NCBI RefSeq assembly: GCF_021172145.1
Contig: NZ_CP089095.1
Location: forward strand, 1,116,001 to 1,180,000
Source: Flavobacterium cyclinae
Lineage (GTDB): Bacteria; Bacteroidota; Bacteroidia; Flavobacteriales; Flavobacteriaceae
Direction of reading: 5' to 3'
DNA length: 64,000 nt
Shown: piece by piece, positions 9,939 to 19,442 of the stretch
Numbering within the stretch: the stretch's first letter is position 1
How the letters are laid out: the number at the start of each line of letters is the position of its first letter
Notes under the pieces: generated by a model
What the model saw: the letters and a program-made list of their open reading frames with translations, nothing else
Databases searched by the model: none
What the model was told of the DNA's origin: nothing
Program-made: the position numbers and the translations under genes

Positions 9939-10676
9939 ATGAAGAAATTAGTTGCTATTGTTGCTTTAATAGGTTTGTTTTCTTGTAATAAAGAAGAAGT
10001 ATTGTTACCACAAGAAAATGTTTCGGTTTTAAAAGAAATGACCGATCATTCACCCATCTATATGTTTTTTAAAATAAAAGAAAATCCCGATTTTAAAGAG
10101 AAAATGGATACCATTGTAGAAGTAAATCGCAAGAATTCAATCTCTTCAACCAATTGGGTTTTTAATATCGACAAACGTTTGCCGTTGAAATTAGTCATTC
10201 CAGAAGTGATGCATTTACAAGACAAAAAGAAACGCAGTTCGCATTCAAAAGAAGGTACTTTAAACGTTTTTACTTATTCCGATAGCGTGGCGAAGAATTT
10301 GGCTTTTTTCCCATTTACAGATGTGGAATTCAAGTATAGAAATCATTTTTCAAAATTCTTTATAAAACAACATGCCGAACATTACAGAAATTACCACAAT
10401 TTCACTGTAAACTTCAATAAAGACAATAGAATTACAGTTGATGGAGTGGAAGTTTCAAGAGAAGAATTTGCCAATTACATCAAAGAATTTGCCGATTTTA
10501 CTAGTGATGGAAAAATCACGATGCTACATTTGAATTTCGATAACCGTCTAACGTATGACCAATACATTCAAAATAAAATATTGGCTTGGAAAGCAACGAA
10601 TAATGAAATTCAATTGTCTTCTTTCGAGTTTGTGTACGATGAGAAGAAATTGCCAGAATGTGGGTGTAAGTTATAG
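9939..10676 (+). CDS. Lipoprotein of unknown function
   Basis: 245 residues beginning with a lipoprotein signal (hydrophobic core then FSC, Cys near 16). The rest is charged and rich in Lys/Phe/Asn with no motif I recognise; it ends CGCKL. Only 3 bp separate it from folP, so it is co-transcribed, but that need not mean a folate role. Confidence 0.75.
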   Translation: MKKLVAIVALIGLFSCNKEEVLLPQENVSVLKEMTDHSPIYMFFKIKENPDFKEKMDTIVEVNRKNSISSTNWVFNIDKRLPLKLVIPEVMHLQDKKKRSSHSKEGTLNVFTYSDSVAKNLAFFPFTDVEFKYRNHFSKFFIKQHAEHYRNYHNFTVNFNKDNRITVDGVEVSREEFANYIKEFADFTSDGKITMLHLNFDNRLTYDQYIQNKILAWKATNNEIQLSSFEFVYDEKKLPECGCKL

Positions 10677-10704
10677 TTGGGAGTTTGAAGTTGGGAGTTG
10701 GGAG
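10676..10704. repeat. GTTGGGA heptamer repeats, left copy
   Basis: Imperfect tandem GTTGGGA units directly after the lipoprotein stop codon. The reverse complement of the same heptamer appears on the other side of the next gene at 11302-11356. Confidence 0.6.
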
Positions 10705-10730
10705 AATTCAACTAAATAAATTTGATTATT

Positions 10731-11201
10731 ATGAAGATTAAATATTTAATAATAATTCTTGTACTTTTTCTAGGTTTTTTCGTCAATGGTCAAAATAGAA
10801 GTGTTTATGGTAAAGTGATCTCTGAAGATTTAGAACCGCTAGCTGGGGTGCAAATAAAAAATTCTGATAATGAACTCCTTGGAGAAACGGATTTTGATGG
10901 TCGATTTAAAATTATCATTTCACAAAAAAATGATAGTTTATTGTTTCGCTTCACAGGTATGGAGTTTGCTGACATTAAGTTGAATGAAGATTGTGAAAAT
11001 GTTGAAGTTATTATGATGCATTATGTTATATATGATTTTATTTCGTCAAAAAAAATAGACAGATTACGAAAGAAAAGATTTAAAAAGTTGAATGAAAAAC
11101 ATTTACTTGCAACGGACAAGGGAATTTTTCAGAATAAACAAAGCTGTTATGTTAGAAATTTTAAACCAATTCAACCAGATTTAGACAGAAAAGGGAAGTA
11201 G
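10731..11201 (+). CDS. Secreted carboxypeptidase-D-regulatory-like domain protein
   Basis: 156 residues: a signal peptide (about 1-20), then one CarboxypepD_reg-like beta-sandwich (about 24-100) with the usual VYGKV start and GETDFDGRFKI turn, as at the N-terminus of SusC-type receptors. Here it stands alone with a basic C-terminal tail. The ATG at 10731 is preferred over the TTG at 10722. It is probably envelope-located; the role is unknown. Confidence 0.7.
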   Translation: MKIKYLIIILVLFLGFFVNGQNRSVYGKVISEDLEPLAGVQIKNSDNELLGETDFDGRFKIIISQKNDSLLFRFTGMEFADIKLNEDCENVEVIMMHYVIYDFISSKKIDRLRKKRFKKLNEKHLLATDKGIFQNKQSCYVRNFKPIQPDLDRKGK

Positions 11202-11301
11202 TTTAAAAATAAGATAGTATATAATAAATCAGTTTATCGCTAAGTATTACTATACATTCTCTTTCAGAAGAACATTTTTCTCTTTAAAACTAATAACTAA
11301 T

Positions 11302-11356
11302 AACTCCCAACTCTCAACTCTCAACTCCCAACTCCCAACTCCTAACTCCCAACTCC
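11302..11356. repeat. AACTCCC heptamer tandem array
   Basis: About eight imperfect AACTCCC/AACTCTC units ending at the rlmH stop region, the inverted counterpart of 10676-10704. Copy number of such arrays often varies. Confidence 0.7.
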
Positions 11357-11359
11357 ATC

Positions 11360-11833
11360 TTACTGATGATGATAAGGTTCATTTCTCAAAATCGTAAACC
11401 CTCTATAAATTTGTTCGATTACAAACAATCGTACCATTTGATGCGAAAACGTCATTTCGGATAAGGAAACTTTGCCTTGTGCTTTTTTATAAACGGTTTC
11501 ACTAAACCCGTATGGACCTCCGATGACGAATACTAAGGTTTTAATTCCGGCATTCATTTTCTTTTGCAAAAAGTCGGAGAAACCAACGCTGCTAAATGTT
11601 TTGCCGTTTTCATCTAATAAAATTAATTGATCGGTTGGGGTGATTTTTGATAAAATCAATTCGCCTTCTTTTTCTTTTTGTTGGGCTTCGGATAAATTCT
11701 TTACGTTTTTGATATCGGGAATGATTTCCAAATCAAATTTCACGTAAAAAGACAAACGCTTGGTATAGTCATCAATTAAAGATTGAAGCGCTTTATTGTC
11801 TGTTTTTCCGATAGCGATAAGACGAATATTCAT
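11360..11833 (-). CDS. rlmH: 23S rRNA pseudouridine-1915 N3-methyltransferase
   Basis: SPOUT-class methyltransferase acting on pseudouridine 1915 in helix 69 of 23S rRNA. 157 residues from the ATG at 11833. The knot motifs are visible: VFVIGGPYGF, then SLSEMTFSHQMVRLFVIEQIYRG and the C-terminal NEPYHHQ. The open frame extends upstream to 11944 into the next gene's 3' end, but MNIRLIAIGKT is the standard start. Confidence 0.96.
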   Translation of the reverse strand: MNIRLIAIGKTDNKALQSLIDDYTKRLSFYVKFDLEIIPDIKNVKNLSEAQQKEKEGELILSKITPTDQLILLDENGKTFSSVGFSDFLQKKMNAGIKTLVFVIGGPYGFSETVYKKAQGKVSLSEMTFSHQMVRLFVIEQIYRGFTILRNEPYHHQ

Positions 11834-11869
11834 AGGATTTATTTTTGCAAAAATAGTTGCGTAAAACGA

Positions 11870-11895
11870 AAAATCACTCTTTTTGGAGTGATTTT
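11870..11895 (-). terminator. Intrinsic terminator
   Basis: A 10-bp stem (AAAATCACTC with GAGTGATTTT) just past the stop codon of the minus-strand gene ending at 11901, with the U-tract in the minus-strand sense. Confidence 0.7.
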
Positions 11896-11900
11896 CAATA

Positions 11901-13385
11901 TTAGTTAATTTTTTCAGCTTCTTTTTCAGGAGTATCAATTTCACAAGAATAAGAGAACAGTTTTTCTTCTTTAATTATGGAAGCTGTTCCTTCAGGAAGC
12001 ATTTCTTCCCAACCCGATTCTCCGTTACAAATCATTTTTAATACATGTCTTGAAAAAATATCTAAATTCTTTTCTTCAAAATCTTTTATATCAATTACTT
12101 TTCCATTGAACTTAAAGAATTTATACAATTCTTTCATTCTAGGATGTACTTTTAAGTTTTCAGATGTAATAATGTTGCCATTTTCATCCTTCATTGGGTA
12201 CAAGTACACTTTTAAATCGCGGTAGAATAATTTTCCAAAAGCTTCTAAAATTCCACCTGATAAATGGCGGTAGTATTTTTCATCAAAGATTTCAACTAAG
12301 TTATTTACACCCATAGCTAATCCCATACGAGCTTTAGAATAATTAGAGAAATATTCAACTACTTTGAAATACTCTTGGAAGTTAGAAATCATTACGGTTT
12401 GACCTAGTTTACAAAGTAACTCAGCTCTATCTAAGAAATCACGTTCGTCAATTTCACCTTCAGCTTTTAAATTGGAAAGTGTAATTTCAAAAACCACAAA
12501 AGTATTGTCTTTATCTACTTTATTTTCTTGTATAAACATTTCATAGGAACGTTCATACATATCCATATTAACTTTAGTAACCGGTCTAAAACTTCCTCTT
12601 AAAGCCAAGATGTTTTTCTTATATAGTACAGCAGCAGGTAATATATTTTTACCATCAGGGCCAAACATTACGGCATCCGTCATTCCGTTTTTAACCAATT
12701 GTAAACTCATCAAACGATTGTCAACATCAGCAAAACGAGGACCAGAAAAGTTAATAGTGTCTATTTCTAATTGGTCTTTATCCAAATGGTCATACAAATA
12801 GCGAAGTAATTTTTTTGGATCGTTGTATTTGTAAAACGCACCATAAATTAAATTTACCCCTAAAATACCAAGTGTTTCTTGTTGTAATTTAGCATCGTTT
12901 TCTTTAAAACGGATGTGAAGAATAATTTCGTTATATGCTTCATCAGGCTCTACTTGATATACAATTCCTACCCATCCATGCCCTTTGTATTGTTTAGCAA
13001 AATCAATAGTAGCAACAGTATTGGCATAACTAAAAAACAATTTGTTCGGATGTTTATCTCTACTTAAACGTTGCTCTACCAGATTGATTTCATGAGTAAG
13101 CATTTTTCTTAGTCGACTTTCCGTTACATAACGGCCGTCTTTTTCCTCACCATAAATAGCATCACTAAAATCCTTATCGTATGCCGACATAGCTTTTGCA
13201 ATGGTTCCAGAAGAGGCTCCAGCTCTAAAGAAATTACGAACGGTTTCTTGTCCGGCTCCAATCTCAGCAAAAGTTCCATAGATACTTTCGTTAAGATTAA
13301 TTCGTAAGGCTTTGTCTTTGATGGATGGAATTTGCTCTATCGCTTTATCTCCTCGAACTTTGATGTCTGTTACTATACTTTTCAT
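11901..13385 (-). CDS. Conserved Flavobacteriia protein of unknown function
   Basis: 494 residues, cytoplasmic by appearance, no signal peptide or membrane segment. It is mixed alpha/beta with a conserved-looking N-terminus (EIGAGQETVRNFF, then GASSGTIAKAMSAYDK). I recognise it only as a widely conserved Bacteroidota gene; database names for it (for example nicotinate-nucleotide adenylyltransferase) are not supported, because no HxGH nucleotidyltransferase motif is visible. It is divergent from the MBL-fold operon and followed by a terminator. Confidence 0.8.
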   Translation of the reverse strand: MKSIVTDIKVRGDKAIEQIPSIKDKALRINLNESIYGTFAEIGAGQETVRNFFRAGASSGTIAKAMSAYDKDFSDAIYGEEKDGRYVTESRLRKMLTHEINLVEQRLSRDKHPNKLFFSYANTVATIDFAKQYKGHGWVGIVYQVEPDEAYNEIILHIRFKENDAKLQQETLGILGVNLIYGAFYKYNDPKKLLRYLYDHLDKDQLEIDTINFSGPRFADVDNRLMSLQLVKNGMTDAVMFGPDGKNILPAAVLYKKNILALRGSFRPVTKVNMDMYERSYEMFIQENKVDKDNTFVVFEITLSNLKAEGEIDERDFLDRAELLCKLGQTVMISNFQEYFKVVEYFSNYSKARMGLAMGVNNLVEIFDEKYYRHLSGGILEAFGKLFYRDLKVYLYPMKDENGNIITSENLKVHPRMKELYKFFKFNGKVIDIKDFEEKNLDIFSRHVLKMICNGESGWEEMLPEGTASIIKEEKLFSYSCEIDTPEKEAEKIN

Positions 13386-13443
13386 GAAATCACCTTTGGG
13401 GCTTTGTATATCAAATTAAAACTCTATTGGCAAAGTTAATCAT

Positions 13444-13477
13444 TTTGTAAATAACACCATAATTATTATTATTTTTG
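13444..13477 (+). promoter_or_regulatory. Putative promoter of the MBL-aminotransferase operon
   Basis: TTTG at 13444-13447 and TATTTTTG at 13470-13477, spaced 22 bp, fit the Bacteroidota TTTG/TANNTTTG pattern. The TTG start codon is 16 bp downstream. Confidence 0.45.
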
Positions 13478-13493
13478 TGCAAAACTTTATGAT

Positions 13494-14258
13494 TTGAAGG
13501 TATATTTTTTAGGAACAGGTACGTCTCAGGGAATTCCGGTTATTGGAAGTCAGCATTCTGTTTGTTTGAGTTCAGACGAAAAAGACAAACGACTGCGAGT
13601 TTCCGTTTGGGTTGAAACTGAAAAAGCCTCATTAGTTGTTGATTGTGGACCTGATTTTAGACAACAAATGCTAAATTCAAAATGCCAACATATTGATGCT
13701 TTATTGTTTACACACGAACATGCCGATCATACGGCAGGTTTAGATGATATTCGTCCTTTTTTCTTTAAACAAGGTGCAATTCCAATTTATGCACACCAAC
13801 GCGTGTTAAAAAATTTAGAAAGAAGATTTGATTATATTTTTCAAACCGAAAATAAATATCCTGGAGCACCTTCTGTCGTTGAAAATGAAGTAAAAGAAGA
13901 CCAATCCTTTTCTGTAAATAACGAGAAAATAGTTCCAATTAATGCCATGCATGGTACTTTACAGGTTTTTGGCTATCGTATTCAAGATTTTGTGTATTTA
14001 ACGGATGTAAAAACAATAGAAACTTCAGAAATAAATAAGATTAAAAATTGTAAGGTGTTGGTTGTAAATTGTTTAAGAGAAGAACCACATGCTACTCATT
14101 TTAATTTAGAAGAAGTATTACATTTTATATCTTTGGTGCAGCCAAAAACGACCTATTTAACGCATATCAGCCATTTATTTGGCTTTCATGAAGAAATTCA
14201 AAATAAGTTGCCAGAACATGTTTTTTTGGCCTATGATAATTTAGTAATTAATATGTAA
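13494..14258 (+). CDS. MBL-fold metallo-hydrolase (PhnP/RNase Z-like)
   Basis: 254-residue metallo-beta-lactamase-fold hydrolase. Metal ligands are visible in THEHADHT (about 76-83), with later histidines in NAMHGT and in the C-terminal HISHLFGFHEE. The GTGTSQGIPVIG opening resembles PhnP-type cyclic phosphodiesterases. The start is TTG: the nearby ATG at 13489 is out of frame and stops at once, and KVYFLGTGTSQG is the normal family start. First gene of a three-gene plus-strand operon with 5-bp and 27-bp gaps. Confidence 0.85.
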   Translation: MKVYFLGTGTSQGIPVIGSQHSVCLSSDEKDKRLRVSVWVETEKASLVVDCGPDFRQQMLNSKCQHIDALLFTHEHADHTAGLDDIRPFFFKQGAIPIYAHQRVLKNLERRFDYIFQTENKYPGAPSVVENEVKEDQSFSVNNEKIVPINAMHGTLQVFGYRIQDFVYLTDVKTIETSEINKIKNCKVLVVNCLREEPHATHFNLEEVLHFISLVQPKTTYLTHISHLFGFHEEIQNKLPEHVFLAYDNLVINM

Positions 14259-14263
14259 GATTT

Positions 14264-14740
14264 ATGAAGAATGTTATTTTGTACGCTTTGATTTTCTCAT
14301 TATTATTTAATGTATTCCAATATGTGAATTCGACTAAAATTTTAGATGCAAAGCAAAAAGAAATGGATCATGTAAAGACCAATTTGCTTACTTCAAGAGA
14401 TTCTGTAGCTGCTTTAGCAAATGCTAATTACTTTGCTTTGGAAAGTGATGAAGATGCGCAAGAATATTTTTATTCGAATAATTTAGACTATAAAAAAGTA
14501 GGAATTAAAGTAAAGGAAGACTTAATTTCATTAAACGAAAATAAAAACGGAAATCCTTTAGTTCCTTATGATCCAATTGATGGAAAACCATTTTTAATTA
14601 ACACTTCAAAAACCTTAAATCACCGTTGGATTATTGCCGAATTTTCAAATGGAGATTTATGGGGACAAGTATTATTAAAATATTTTGTAGAAGAAGGAAA
14701 AGTTACCCAATTTGAAACCGTTGAAACGGTGTTATACTAA
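14264..14740 (+). CDS. Membrane-anchored protein of unknown function
   Basis: 158 residues: one N-terminal hydrophobic helix (about 3-20) then a short coiled segment and a soluble domain. No catalytic motif is evident. It sits 5 bp after the MBL hydrolase gene and 27 bp before the aminotransferase gene, so it is part of that operon; its role is unknown. Confidence 0.75.
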   Translation: MKNVILYALIFSLLFNVFQYVNSTKILDAKQKEMDHVKTNLLTSRDSVAALANANYFALESDEDAQEYFYSNNLDYKKVGIKVKEDLISLNENKNGNPLVPYDPIDGKPFLINTSKTLNHRWIIAEFSNGDLWGQVLLKYFVEEGKVTQFETVETVLY

Positions 14741-14767
14741 TCATTACTAACCTACATAGTTTTTACA

Positions 14768-16255
14768 ATGGCTACAACACAAACTAAAACCAAATTAGAA
14801 TATTATTTTGATGCATTTCGAAAAGACATTATCGGAATCAATCAAAACTTTATTTCTCCTTTTGGGGAAAAGAAAATCATTTACACCGATTGGACGGCAA
14901 GTGGAAGATTGTATCGACCTATTGAAGAACGATTGATGAATGATTTTGGACCTTTTGTAGCCAATACACATACTGAAACATCTATTACAGGTACCGCAAT
15001 GACCATGGCGTATCATGAAGCGCGACATATTATCAAAAATCATGTTAATGCCAATGAAAATGATATTTTAATTACCGATGGAACTGGAATGACAGGAGTT
15101 GTAAATAAATTCCAACGTATTTTAGGACTTCGCATTCCAGAAAATTTAAAAGAGTTTACTACTATTCCAAAAGCGATTAAACCGGTAGTTTTTATTTCTC
15201 ACATGGAACATCATTCGAATCAAACGTCTTGGTTAGAAACCATTGCCGATGTTGAAATTATTCCTGCAGATGAAAACGGCTTGTTTAGTATAGAAAATTT
15301 AAAAATTTTATTAGAAAAATATAAAGATAGAAGTTTTAAAATTGCATCCATTACTTCATGCTCCAATGTAACCGGAATTAAAACCCCATATCATGAAGTA
15401 GCAAAGTTGATGCATCAAAACAACGGCGTTTGTTTTGCTGATTTCGCTTGCTCGGGTCCGTATGTAAGTATTAACATGCATCCAGAAGATCCAGAAAGTT
15501 ATTTGGATGCTATTTTCTTTTCGCCACATAAATTTTTAGGAGGGCCTGCCACATCTGGAGTGTTAATTTTTAATAAAAACTTATATAAAAATAATGTTCC
15601 CGATTGTCCTGGTGGAGGAACCGTTAGCTGGACCAATCCTTGGGGAGAGCACAAATACATCGATAATATTGAAGATAGAGAAGATGGAGGAACTCCTGGG
15701 TTTTTGCAAGTAATTAAAACGGCATTAGCTATCCAATTGAAAGACAAAATGGGCGTTCAAAATATTTTGGAGAGAGAACATGAATTGGTAGATTATATTT
15801 TTGAAGCTTTAGGGAATATTGAGAATCTTCATATTTTAGCTAATCAGCATCAAGATCGATTAGGAGTTATTTCCTTTTATATTGATGATTTGCACTACAA
15901 TTTAGGTGTTAAATTATTAAATGATAAATTCGGAATTCAAACGCGAGGAGGTTGTAGTTGTGCGGGTACTTACGGACATTATTTGTTGCACGTTGACCAA
16001 GAAACTTCACATGATTTGGTTTGTAAAATTACTTCGGGTGATTTAATTCAAAAACCTGGATGGATTAGAATGTCAATACATCCAACAACAACAACCGAAG
16101 AAATTGAATTTGTTTGTAATAAAATAAAAGAATTAGCGGCCAATCATAAAGAATGGAGTGCCGATTACGAATACAATCCTCGAACTAATGAATTTATTCA
16201 TAAAAATTTCAAAAGCGAAATCAAAGAAAAAGTAAACAGCTGGTTTCAATTATAA
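14768..16255 (+). CDS. Class V aminotransferase / cysteine desulfurase-like PLP enzyme
   Basis: 495-residue fold-type I PLP enzyme. The Schiff-base lysine lies in FFSPHKFLGG and a cysteine-rich loop GGCSCAGTYGHY occupies the position of the catalytic cysteine loop of desulfurases. It is about 90 residues longer than IscS/SufS and lacks other suf/isc genes nearby, so a housekeeping desulfurase role is doubtful. The substrate is unknown. Last gene of the MBL operon. Confidence 0.85.
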   Translation: MATTQTKTKLEYYFDAFRKDIIGINQNFISPFGEKKIIYTDWTASGRLYRPIEERLMNDFGPFVANTHTETSITGTAMTMAYHEARHIIKNHVNANENDILITDGTGMTGVVNKFQRILGLRIPENLKEFTTIPKAIKPVVFISHMEHHSNQTSWLETIADVEIIPADENGLFSIENLKILLEKYKDRSFKIASITSCSNVTGIKTPYHEVAKLMHQNNGVCFADFACSGPYVSINMHPEDPESYLDAIFFSPHKFLGGPATSGVLIFNKNLYKNNVPDCPGGGTVSWTNPWGEHKYIDNIEDREDGGTPGFLQVIKTALAIQLKDKMGVQNILEREHELVDYIFEALGNIENLHILANQHQDRLGVISFYIDDLHYNLGVKLLNDKFGIQTRGGCSCAGTYGHYLLHVDQETSHDLVCKITSGDLIQKPGWIRMSIHPTTTTEEIEFVCNKIKELAANHKEWSADYEYNPRTNEFIHKNFKSEIKEKVNSWFQL

Positions 16256-16262
16256 AAAGGAG

Positions 16263-16322
16263 TATCTTAAAAGTCTTAATTATAGACTTATTTCAGTAAC
16301 ACAATATAAGACTTTTAGGATA
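16263..16322. terminator. Long hairpin between convergent genes
   Basis: A 16-bp arm (TATCTTAAAAGTCTTA, 16263-16278) pairs with 16307-16322 with one mismatch. It lies between the aminotransferase and acyltransferase genes and overlaps the latter's last codons. Confidence 0.55.
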
Positions 16323-17205
16323 TTTTACTTTCTGGTTCTATAATGGTTTTCCAACGCTTATGTGTCCATAAATAATATTCAGGAGCTTCGTAGATTTGTT
16401 GTTCTACAAGAGCTAAAAAGCGATCTGTAATCTCGTAATTAGGTACAGATGTAGCATCATCAGTTAACAATTCAAAACTAGCTTCATAATACCCTCTTTT
16501 TACTTTTTTTACTTTTAAAAAGATGATATTCATATCAAATCTTTTGGCCAACATTTCGGCACCCGTATGAACTGGAACCACGTGTCCCATAAATGAAGTA
16601 AAATGATAAGCTGCATTTGGTCTTGGCGATTGGTCGCTTGCAAATCCGTATAAGCTTAATACTTTTTCTTTGTAGTTGTTGTTAATTACCGCAATAGTTT
16701 CCCTTGTCGGAATTAGTTCGGCTTTGAACTTAGAGCGAATTCGTTTCACTAAAGCATCAAAATGAGGATTGGCTAATTTTTTATAAATACCGTATCCTTT
16801 AAAATTAGTGTAATAATTCATTGAAATCACCCATTCATAACTAGCATAATGAGCACACATTAAGGCAATACTTTTGTTTTTCTTTTCCAAATCATAATAC
16901 ACATCCATATTGGTAAAAACAAAACGTTTTTCCATTTCTTTTTGCGAAATACTCATGGTTTTTATCATTTCCAGAAACATATCGCACATATGGCTGTAAA
17001 ATTTCTTTTCAACAGATAATCGTTCCTTCTTTGATAAATGGGGTAGTGCTAATTTTATGTTATGACGAACTACCTTTTTGCGATATCCAATTATTCTATA
17101 GACTAAAAAACAGACTGCATCAGAAAAAAGATAAAAAATAGGGAAAGGGAGTATAGAAATTACCCATAAAAAAGGGTATATAATGAGATAAATTACTAAT
17201 TGCAT
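16315..17205 (-). CDS. LpxL/HtrB-family lysophospholipid acyltransferase
   Basis: 296-residue inner-membrane acyltransferase, probably adding a secondary acyl chain to lipid A or a related lipid. An N-terminal membrane helix (about 5-35) is followed by VVRHNIKLALPHLSK, typical of LpxL proteins, and the catalytic HX4E pattern in CAHYASYEW. Near the C-terminus WTHKRWK is the usual LpxL ending. It is alone between convergent and divergent genes. Confidence 0.88.
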   Translation of the reverse strand: MQLVIYLIIYPFLWVISILPFPIFYLFSDAVCFLVYRIIGYRKKVVRHNIKLALPHLSKKERLSVEKKFYSHMCDMFLEMIKTMSISQKEMEKRFVFTNMDVYYDLEKKNKSIALMCAHYASYEWVISMNYYTNFKGYGIYKKLANPHFDALVKRIRSKFKAELIPTRETIAVINNNYKEKVLSLYGFASDQSPRPNAAYHFTSFMGHVVPVHTGAEMLAKRFDMNIIFLKVKKVKRGYYEASFELLTDDATSVPNYEITDRFLALVEQQIYEAPEYYLWTHKRWKTIIEPESKIS

Positions 17206-17284
17206 TTCAAAATTTTTTACAAATATACTTTTTTACAAATAAGTTTATTCTGAAAACTATTCTTAATTTTACAAAAAAATCACC

Positions 17285-17911
17285 ATGAACATTGTATTGT
17301 TATTAATTCTAGTGGCTAACGGACTTATAAGTTTTAAAGGATTTAATGATACTTATTTTTTTAGAAAATACGAATTTCATATTGGGAGTATACGATCTGG
17401 TGAACAATACCGAATGTTTTCTTCAGCATTTTTGCATGTAGATAGTATGCATTTAGCATTTAACATGATAACGCTTTACATGTTTACGCCTTTTGTAATT
17501 AATCATCTTGGTTCCTTGTATTTTGCTTATTTGTATTTAGGAAGTTTAGTTGCAGGAAATTTACTTACCTTATTTTTTCATAAAGACGATTATTATTACA
17601 GAGCAGTTGGGGCTTCAGGAGCTGTTACGGGAATCATTTACAGTGCTATTCTTTTAGAACCCAATTTATATGTTTATGTAATTATTCCAGGATATGTTTT
17701 TGGATTTTTATACTTACTATTTTCCATTTATGGCATGAAAGCTAAGAATGACAACATAGGTCATGTGGCACATTTTGGAGGTGCAATTGGTGGTTTTGGA
17801 CTTACGTTAGCAAAAAATCCCCATTTTATTACTGAAAAACCGATAACCGTTATAGCTTTGATAATTCCTATTGTTATTTTATTTGTTTTAGCTAAAATGA
17901 AGAAAATTTAA
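17285..17911 (+). CDS. Rhomboid-family intramembrane serine protease
   Basis: 208 residues, six hydrophobic segments. The catalytic serine is in GASGAVTG (about 110-117) and the catalytic histidine in HVAHFGGAIGG (about 157-167); the N-terminal loop SAFLHVDSMHLAFNM matches the conserved HxxxHxxxN region. Cleaves membrane proteins within the bilayer; the substrate is unknown. It is the last recognisable core gene before the accessory region. Confidence 0.9.
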   Translation: MNIVLLLILVANGLISFKGFNDTYFFRKYEFHIGSIRSGEQYRMFSSAFLHVDSMHLAFNMITLYMFTPFVINHLGSLYFAYLYLGSLVAGNLLTLFFHKDDYYYRAVGASGAVTGIIYSAILLEPNLYVYVIIPGYVFGFLYLLFSIYGMKAKNDNIGHVAHFGGAIGGFGLTLAKNPHFITEKPITVIALIIPIVILFVLAKMKKI

Positions 17912-18026
17912 GAATAGTAAAAAATTATTTGGGTTAATTTTCAATTTTTAAATCAGGATTAATCAAATAGAATACGATTTTTTTAAAAACAGTTAAGTAA
18001 GCTGACCAGTTTAATTTTCTTATACA

Positions 18027-18635
18027 TTAAAATTTGATATCTGCTATTTTTTCGTCTTTGTAATATAATTCAAAATCTGAATTTATATGATCAACCAATA
18101 GTGCAAAAAATAATTCAGCGGTAAAATTTTTATACGACGTTTCTCCAAAGTATAAAATACTTTTTTTTGGATTTTTTTCTGTCCCAAAGTTAATAGGTAA
18201 TTCTAAGTTCATATAACCATTAACATCATAGTCATAAAAATAATCTTTTTCAGACGGATCGTAAGGAGGTGCATCTAGCAAAGGATATCCATTTTTGTTA
18301 AGCAATTCTGTTTTTAGAAAAGGAATTAATTCAGGATATCCAATAAAACCTGTGTAACCTTTATAATCGGCTAGGCGATATCGTATTTTGTTTTTAGTAT
18401 CTAAAAGTGAAAATGCACTTAATTTAGTTCTATTATCAGCTGTAGAATTAATTTTAGACTTAATCATTATTTTTTGTAATTTGTCACTAGTTACTTTAAG
18501 TTGGCGTATACCCACTACACTAACATTATCAACAATTTTTACTTTTTTAATCTCAATATTAATTCCATCTTTTGTAGAAGTTTGTGAATAGCAAATAGAC
18601 GAAATTAGGAGTAAAATTAACTGGATTTTTTTCAT
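18027..18635 (-). CDS. Secreted protein of unknown function
   Basis: 202 residues with a signal peptide (about 1-18, ending ICYSQ). The remainder looks beta-rich with no motif I recognise. It opens a long run of minus-strand single genes for secreted proteins and lipoproteins. Confidence 0.7.
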   Translation of the reverse strand: MKKIQLILLLISSICYSQTSTKDGINIEIKKVKIVDNVSVVGIRQLKVTSDKLQKIMIKSKINSTADNRTKLSAFSLLDTKNKIRYRLADYKGYTGFIGYPELIPFLKTELLNKNGYPLLDAPPYDPSEKDYFYDYDVNGYMNLELPINFGTEKNPKKSILYFGETSYKNFTAELFFALLVDHINSDFELYYKDEKIADIKF

Positions 18636-18742
18636 TTTTATTATTCTTTTACAGCATCTTTTTGATTTGATTTGGAACGTTTTTTTATTAAGTATTTCTT
18701 TAATGCTATTAACTTGCTTATAAGTATTTCCAAAAGAAATTG

Positions 18743-19351
18743 TTAATTAATTATTGACTCTAAATTAACGGTTAGATTTAAGTAGGCTCCAAAATTTTTA
18801 GATTTATTATTTTCTGAATCAATAGTGTTAGTTAAATTAACTTCTGGAAGTAATTCAATTCCAAAATGTTTTGCGAAATTAACCCCAAAACCAAATATTC
18901 CTCCGAAATTGATTTTTTTATAAAAATTATCATTTTCTTGACCATCAAATTTGGCATTTAAAATATTAGTCATTCTAAAACCACCAATTAAGTAAAACCC
19001 CTTATTATATTCTTTATTTACATCGAATTTCAAAAGTGTATGCAATTGTAAAGATTTTATTTCAGATTCTTTAAATAAATATCCTACTACTTGATTCCCA
19101 TTTATTAGATAATAATTATCTTCTTTTACGCTATTATATATCAAGTTTCCTCTAATACCAAAACTATTACTTAAACTATAATCAATAAAACCTCCAAAAT
19201 TTACATTACTATATCCAGCCCCTGCATTTATTGGACCGTTTATTTCAACATCATATGCATTAAATCCTAGAATAGTTCCATAACTAAAATTTTGAGCATT
19301 TGAAAAGTTAAAAAAGAAAGAAAAGATAATAATAAGAGTAATTTTTTTCAT
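18743..19351 (-). CDS. Outer-membrane beta-barrel protein (OmpA/PorT-barrel-like)
   Basis: 202 residues: signal peptide (about 1-19, ending NAQ) then alternating amphipathic strands with the glycine and aromatic pattern of small eight-stranded Bacteroidota barrels; the C-terminus ends in a strand LNLTVNLESIIN. Function unknown, location outer membrane. It resembles the neighbour at 19443-20021 in size and plan. Confidence 0.75.
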   Translation of the reverse strand: MKKITLIIIFSFFFNFSNAQNFSYGTILGFNAYDVEINGPINAGAGYSNVNFGGFIDYSLSNSFGIRGNLIYNSVKEDNYYLINGNQVVGYLFKESEIKSLQLHTLLKFDVNKEYNKGFYLIGGFRMTNILNAKFDGQENDNFYKKINFGGIFGFGVNFAKHFGIELLPEVNLTNTIDSENNKSKNFGAYLNLTVNLESIIN

Positions 19352-19442
19352 TTTAAGGATTTAGTTTTTATAATTACATTTGGATTTTAAGTTAGATAAT
19401 CATGAAGTTATCTTCAAAGTAAACTATTCTTGAATATAGTTT

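Noticed and set aside
11901..13385. Nicotinate-nucleotide adenylyltransferase
   Set aside because: No nucleotidyltransferase HxGH or ISSTxxR motif is visible and the protein is more than twice the family length.
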